DNA from: CBDCUC01 sp965222485
Lineage (GTDB): Bacteria; Pseudomonadota; Alphaproteobacteria; Rhizobiales; Hyphomicrobiaceae
Assembly: GCA_965222485.1 (NCBI GenBank)
Contig: CBDCUC010000039.1
Location: forward strand, 310,001-374,000
Direction: 5' to 3'
Length of the DNA: 64,000 nt
Shown: piece after piece, positions 60,574 to 64,000 of the stretch
Position numbering within the stretch: the stretch's first letter is position 1
Layout of the letters: the number at the start of each line of letters is the position of its first letter
Position numbers and translations under genes: made by a program
The notes under the pieces: generated by a model
Told to the model about the DNA's origin: nothing
Seen by the model: the letters and a program-made list of their open reading frames with translations, nothing else
The model's database searches: none

Positions 60574-61602
60574 TCAGGCCGCCTTTTCCTTCGTTTCCTG
60601 CCACTGGCCTGTTGCAGCGAGCCCATTCATGCGCGCCCTGTGTGCAAAGGCGCGTTGGGCGGCTGCCACGTTTTCAGATTTCCCGCCCCAGGCCTTGAGC
60701 GCGGCGGCCTGCAATGCTCTGCCGTAAGAAAACGTCAATTTCCACGGCAGGCCGCCGATCGAATTCATGAGCGAGAGATGCTGTGTTGCCTGCACGTCTG
60801 ACTGGCCGCCCGACAGGAAGGCTATACCCGGCACTGAGGCCGGCACTGTGTCCCTGAGGCATTTGACCGTCAGCTCTGCAACCTGTTCGGCTGAAGCCTG
60901 GTTTGCGCATTTCTGACCCGCGATGACCATGTTCGGCTTCAAAACCATGCCGTCCATCTTGACACCGGCAAGGTGCAGTTCGCGGAATACGGTTCGCAAG
61001 ACACGATGTGTGACGTGGTAGCACTGGTCAATTGTATGGGTGGAGTTATCGCCGTCCATCAGCACTTCCGGCTCAACGATCGGCACGATGCCGGCCTCCT
61101 GGCAAAGTGCGGCATAGCGGGCCAGCGCATGCGCGTTTGCATGTTCACAATTCCATGTCGGCAGCCCATCACCGATGGTGATGACGGCGCGCCATTTCGC
61201 AAACCTTGCACCAAGCGAGTAGTATTCTTCGAGCCGGCCGCGCAATCCGTCGAGACCTTCTGTAATTTTTTCTCCGCTTGATCCAGCGAGATCTTGTGCG
61301 CCTTTGTCGACCTTGATGCCAGGAACCGCACCTGACGCCTTTATGATGTCGACGAGAGGCGTGCCGTCAGCTGCCTTTTGGCGAAGAGTTTCATCAAAGA
61401 GAATGACGCCGGAAATGCAATTCTGCATTGCGTCGGAAGAGCGGAATAGCATCTCGCGGTAATCGCGACGGTTGTCTTCGGTAGAGTCTAGATTGATTGA
61501 ATCGAACCGCTTCTTGATCGTGCCGGTGCTCTCATCGGCAGCCAGAATGCCTTTTCCCTCCGCTACCATCGCGGATGCAATATCTTCTAGCCGTTCAGTC
61601 AT
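60574..61602 (-). CDS. fba: Fructose-bisphosphate aldolase, class I
   Basis: This is the metal-free class I aldolase, which forms a Schiff base and splits fructose-1,6-bisphosphate in glycolysis. The 342-residue protein has GKGILAADESTGTIKKRF, SGVILFDETL, KWRAVITIG, IVEPEVLMDGDN, the Schiff-base Lys in GMVLKPNMV, and AFLSGGQSDVQATQHLSLMN. All key regions are present. It lies downstream of gap on the same strand with about 320 bp and a gap terminator between, so it has its own promoter. pgk and tkt, common neighbours elsewhere, are absent. Confidence 0.95.
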   Translation of the reverse strand: MTERLEDIASAMVAEGKGILAADESTGTIKKRFDSINLDSTEDNRRDYREMLFRSSDAMQNCISGVILFDETLRQKAADGTPLVDIIKASGAVPGIKVDKGAQDLAGSSGEKITEGLDGLRGRLEEYYSLGARFAKWRAVITIGDGLPTWNCEHANAHALARYAALCQEAGIVPIVEPEVLMDGDNSTHTIDQCYHVTHRVLRTVFRELHLAGVKMDGMVLKPNMVIAGQKCANQASAEQVAELTVKCLRDTVPASVPGIAFLSGGQSDVQATQHLSLMNSIGGLPWKLTFSYGRALQAAALKAWGGKSENVAAAQRAFAHRARMNGLAATGQWQETKEKAA

Positions 61603-61926
61603 CGCGTGTCCCCGTATCGATGTGGAGCTTAGTACCTATTAGGTTTCCGGTAGACGCTCTAGCGCGCTGCGCGCCAAATTTCCAGTGCACGCCCAAGAAA
61701 ACGGTGTGCTTGTAAGCTATGTAAGCCCGATTGGCGCGGGAATTTGCGCGGGTGTGGTTAAAAACGCATCCGATTGCAGGGGCTCATGGCCGCACCGGTG
61801 GTTTGCCGTTGCGCGTGGAAGTAAAAAACCGCTGCCAGTCCTCGGGGGGTTGGCAGCGGTTATGTGAATTCCGGAACGCGCCATTGCTTCAAGTGACGCC
61901 GCCGCACCGCGCCACAAGGCAATGGA
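61603..61926. other. Intergenic region between gap and fba
   Basis: These 324 bp hold the gap terminator (61823-61861) and must contain the fba promoter on the minus strand. No gene is supported. Many genomes place pgk here; no trace of pgk is visible. Confidence 0.5.
61823..61861 (-). terminator. Rho-independent terminator of gap
   Basis: AACCGCTGCCA (61827-61837) and TGGCAGCGGTT (61851-61861) form a perfect 11-bp stem with a 13-base loop. On the minus strand the stem is followed by TTTT (61826-61823). It lies 66 bp after the gap stop codon. Confidence 0.88.
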
Positions 61927-62934
61927 TCAGATGAGCTTGGCCATCGCCACCGCAGTATCGCTCATCCGGTTGGAGAAGCCCCATTCATTGTCGTACCAGG
62001 ACAGAATGCGCACTAGATTGCCGTCCATGACCTTGGTTTGATCAAGGTGGAACACGCTGGAATGACTGTCATGATTAAAGTCAGTCGACACATTCGGCTG
62101 ATCGGTCGTTCCCAGGATGCCCTTAAGCTGTTGCGACGCCGCAGTTTGTATCGCAGCATTGATCTCTTCGCGGGTCGTCTCCCGCTTGGAAATGAACTTG
62201 AAGTCTACCACAGACACGTTGGGTGTCGGGACTCGGATTGCGGTACCATCCAGCTTGCCGTTGAGTTCAGGCAAAACAAGCCCGACCGCCTTTGCGGCAC
62301 CTGTTGAGGTTGGAATCATCGACAGCGATGCTGCGCGCCCTCGGTAAAGGTCCTTGTGCATGGTATCGAGTGAGGGCTGATCACCCGTGTAGGAGTGGAT
62401 CGTCGTCATGAACCCTTTTTCGATGCCAACGAAATCGTTGAGCACCTTGGCGACGGGCGCCAGGCAGTTTGTCGTGCATGATGCATTCGAGACAACGACG
62501 TGATCGGCCGTCAGCTTGTCATTATTGACGCCGTAAACGACGGTCAGGTCAGCGCCCTCAGCAGGAGCGGACACCAAAACGCGTTTGGCGCCAGCGCGGA
62601 CATGCGCCATCGCCTGGTCTTTCTTCGTGAAAATGCCGGTGCATTCCAATGCAATGTCCACACCCATTTGGCCATGCGGTAGTTCGGCAGGATCGCGCAC
62701 TGCGGTGACCTTGATCGGACCGGTACCGATGTCCAGCGTATCGCCATCGACCTTCACTTCGCCGGGAAAGCGTCCGTGCACGGAATCAAACCGTAGTAGG
62801 TGGGCGTTGGTCTCCACCGGCCCAAGGTCGTTGATTGCGACCACTTCGATGTCCTTGCGACCGCTCTCGGCGATTGCCCGCAGGACGTTCCGCCCGATAC
62901 GTCCAAAGCCATTGATCGCAACCTTCACTGCCAT
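61927..62934 (-). CDS. gap: Glyceraldehyde-3-phosphate dehydrogenase
   Basis: GAPDH oxidises glyceraldehyde-3-phosphate to 1,3-bisphosphoglycerate with NAD. The 335-residue protein has the Rossmann start VKVAINGFGRIGRNVLRAI, the active-site SNASCTTNCLAP with catalytic Cys, HSYTGDQ, and the C-terminal SWYDNEWGFSNRM. ATG 62934 is chosen for the family start and a purine-rich site (GGGGGAAA) upstream. The frame is open to 63048 without similarity. It is divergent from DUF4164-zapA. An inverted repeat at 63141-63162 lies in the shared upstream region. Confidence 0.97.
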   Translation of the reverse strand: MAVKVAINGFGRIGRNVLRAIAESGRKDIEVVAINDLGPVETNAHLLRFDSVHGRFPGEVKVDGDTLDIGTGPIKVTAVRDPAELPHGQMGVDIALECTGIFTKKDQAMAHVRAGAKRVLVSAPAEGADLTVVYGVNNDKLTADHVVVSNASCTTNCLAPVAKVLNDFVGIEKGFMTTIHSYTGDQPSLDTMHKDLYRGRAASLSMIPTSTGAAKAVGLVLPELNGKLDGTAIRVPTPNVSVVDFKFISKRETTREEINAAIQTAASQQLKGILGTTDQPNVSTDFNHDSHSSVFHLDQTKVMDGNLVRILSWYDNEWGFSNRMSDTAVAMAKLI

Positions 62935-63384
62935 GTCTATTTCCCCCGGGGGTTCCTGGCGCAAAAAAGCCGTGCAGTCCGGCAAGGGCCAAGTTTGATT
63001 GAAATTTCGCCGTATCGGTCCTGAGAGCGGGCGCGTCGCGCATTGCAAGACGCGCTAAGCGAGGCGGCGGCGCGATTAAGCTGAGGAGCCTGCTCAATGT
63101 CAATGCGGCAAAGGTGGTATTATTGTTCCTGACGACATTGAACAAACAAATATTTTCGTTTGTAAGCCTACTCCAGATGGCGCTTGTCGATTGACCGTGC
63201 CACGCCGTCGCTCATATGCTTTACTTCTCATATACATCTCTGCAGGACGCTGGTGCCCCGCGAGCTGTGGTGAAAATTGCGTATCGGCTGCTCGAGCTGT
63301 GGCGCCGTTCTGTGAATTCAATTTTGCTGGCGACAAGTGGCGGGCTTGCCTGCATCAACTCAGATTTTTTCGGAAACCGTGTGA
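62935..63384. promoter_or_regulatory. Divergent region between gap and DUF4164-zapA
   Basis: No gene is supported in these 450 bp. ACAAAC (63141-63146) and GTTTGT (63157-63162) form an inverted repeat around AT-rich AAATATTTTC, about 207 bp upstream of gap and 222 bp upstream of DUF4164. It could be a binding site for a regulator of sugar metabolism, but nothing names the protein. tkt, often found here in related genomes, is absent. Confidence 0.4.
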
Positions 63385-63642
63385 ATGGTTCAGCGAACTC
63401 AACAGAAGTCCAAAAGCCCGCGCAAAGCCACAAAGAGGGCAACGCCAGCGGCTTTGAGCGCGGCCGTCGAACGTCTCGAGGCTCAGACACAGTTATTGGA
63501 AGGAGAACGTGATTCCCTGAAAAAGGAGCTGGCGTCGGCCCGAAAACGCATTAGTGAGCTGGAACAGGCCAATGAACAGGCGGTCAATCGAATTGATTGG
63601 GTGATCGATTCACTCCATAACGTTATTGACGAAGGAAATTGA
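63385..63642 (+). CDS. DUF4164 coiled-coil protein
   Basis: This 85-residue protein has a basic start and then one long helix with clear heptads (AALSAAVERLEAQTQLLEGERDSLKKELASARKRISELEQANEQAVNRIDWVIDSLHNVI). This fits DUF4164, a short alphaproteobacterial family that is found just upstream of zapA, as here. A part in cell division near ZapA is inferred from position only. zapA begins 57 bp downstream. Confidence 0.85.
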   Translation: MVQRTQQKSKSPRKATKRATPAALSAAVERLEAQTQLLEGERDSLKKELASARKRISELEQANEQAVNRIDWVIDSLHNVIDEGN

Positions 63643-63699
63643 TTCGCTTGAAGAAAGGCGGCGCGGCCCTGCCAGTGGCGCAGCCGCCCACGAGGTGCC

Positions 63700-64000
63700 A
63701 TGGCTCAGGTCGCAACGACCATGAACGGCCGGACTTACCGTCTCTCTTGCGAGGATGGCGAGGAAAGACGGCTGCAAGACCTGTCCGCCTACGTGGAAGA
63801 ACGATTTGCCAAATTTGCCGATGATTTCGGCCAGGTCGGCCAGGATCGCTTGATGCTTTTGACGGCACTGGCCTTGGCGGACGAGATATTCGAGCAACGA
63901 GAGCAACTTGACGGGGCGGCCCGAACTGCGGCCGCAGCCCTGCGTGATGCCGTCAAGGGTGCCAAAGAGGATGCGGACGCTGGAAAGAGTGCGGCCAAAG
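63700..64000 (+). CDS. zapA: Cell division protein ZapA, N-terminal part (cut by window edge)
   Basis: ZapA binds and cross-links FtsZ filaments at the division ring. The frame from ATG 63700 stays open to the right edge (100 codons visible). It has the start AQVATTMNGRTYRLSCEDGEERRLQDLSAYVEERFAKFADDFGQVGQDRLMLLTALALADE, the ZapA globular domain, and then a helical Ala-rich part. GAGGTG lies just upstream. It follows DUF4164 in the usual order. The C-terminus is outside the window. Confidence 0.9.
   Translation, partial: MAQVATTMNGRTYRLSCEDGEERRLQDLSAYVEERFAKFADDFGQVGQDRLMLLTALALADEIFEQREQLDGAARTAAAALRDAVKGAKEDADAGKSAAK

Noticed and set aside
1..64000. tRNA genes, rRNA genes, CRISPR arrays, insertion sequences, integrases
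   Set aside because: No T-loop plus acceptor pattern, no regularly spaced direct repeats and no transposase or integrase motif were found by reading; a tRNAscan and ISfinder search would settle this.

Overview
The window looks like the chromosome of an alphaproteobacterium, most likely of the order Hyphomicrobiales (Rhizobiales). The reasons are gene content and order: ubiA-rsmE-gshA at the left, a short-form HisG with HisZ, an NAD(P)H-quinone oxidoreductase / DUF1192 / RcdA / rpmE / MsbA-related ABC transporter block, an OmpA-like / MotA-like / inositol phosphatase / Sel1 / ThiE-like / class I aldolase block, and gap facing DUF4164-zapA at the right. Most genes have Shine-Dalgarno sites of the AGGAG type and moderately high GC. 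No tRNA, rRNA, IS element or CRISPR array was seen. Both ends cut through genes: ubiA on the left and zapA on the right.

From the left, 1-8 kb carries ubiA, rsmE, a NodU/CmcH-type carbamoyltransferase that appears to sit between the usual neighbours rsmE and gshA, two small exported or heme proteins and a LysR regulator. From 8 to 12.4 kb lies glcDEF (glycolate oxidase). From 12.4 to 16.6 kb is a two-gene RNA-repair operon, hen1-pnkp, with a palindrome placed inside its likely promoter and a strong terminator behind it. From 16.7 to 25 kb come a secreted peptidoglycan-binding protein, hisS-hisZ-hisG, an acyltransferase-like protein and recQ.

From 25.5 to 32 kb is the most accessory-looking part. 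It holds a small secreted protein, a 1554-residue protein with TIR, membrane, coiled-coil, beta-propeller and helical-repeat regions, and a two-gene unit of a basic peptide plus a VWA-domain protein whose promoter is covered by GCAAGCA repeats. From 32 to 36.6 kb an Lrp/AsnC regulator faces aceE-aceF (homodimeric-type pyruvate dehydrogenase E1 and its E2), with a perfect 23-bp palindrome between them. From 36.8 to 43 kb are a hydrolase, a NodD/NahR-type regulator, small proteins and groES-groEL with promoter and CIRCE element.

From 43 to 64 kb the content is mostly conserved alphaproteobacterial housekeeping: a catalytically degenerate SDR, a membrane EAL-like protein with a degenerate active site, a HAD phosphatase, a quinone oxidoreductase, DUF1192 and the cell-cycle adaptor RcdA, ribosomal protein L31, an ABC exporter, PHB depolymerase, the MotA/OmpA-like membrane pair, and glycolytic genes. 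A structured RNA region and a Rho-independent terminator lie between DUF1192 and rcdA. No completely new system is proven here. The best candidates for closer study are the TIR-propeller protein, the regulated Hen1-Pnkp operon, the cytochrome c in which lysine replaces the axial methionine, the split exported domain protein, and the RNA element near 49.5 kb.
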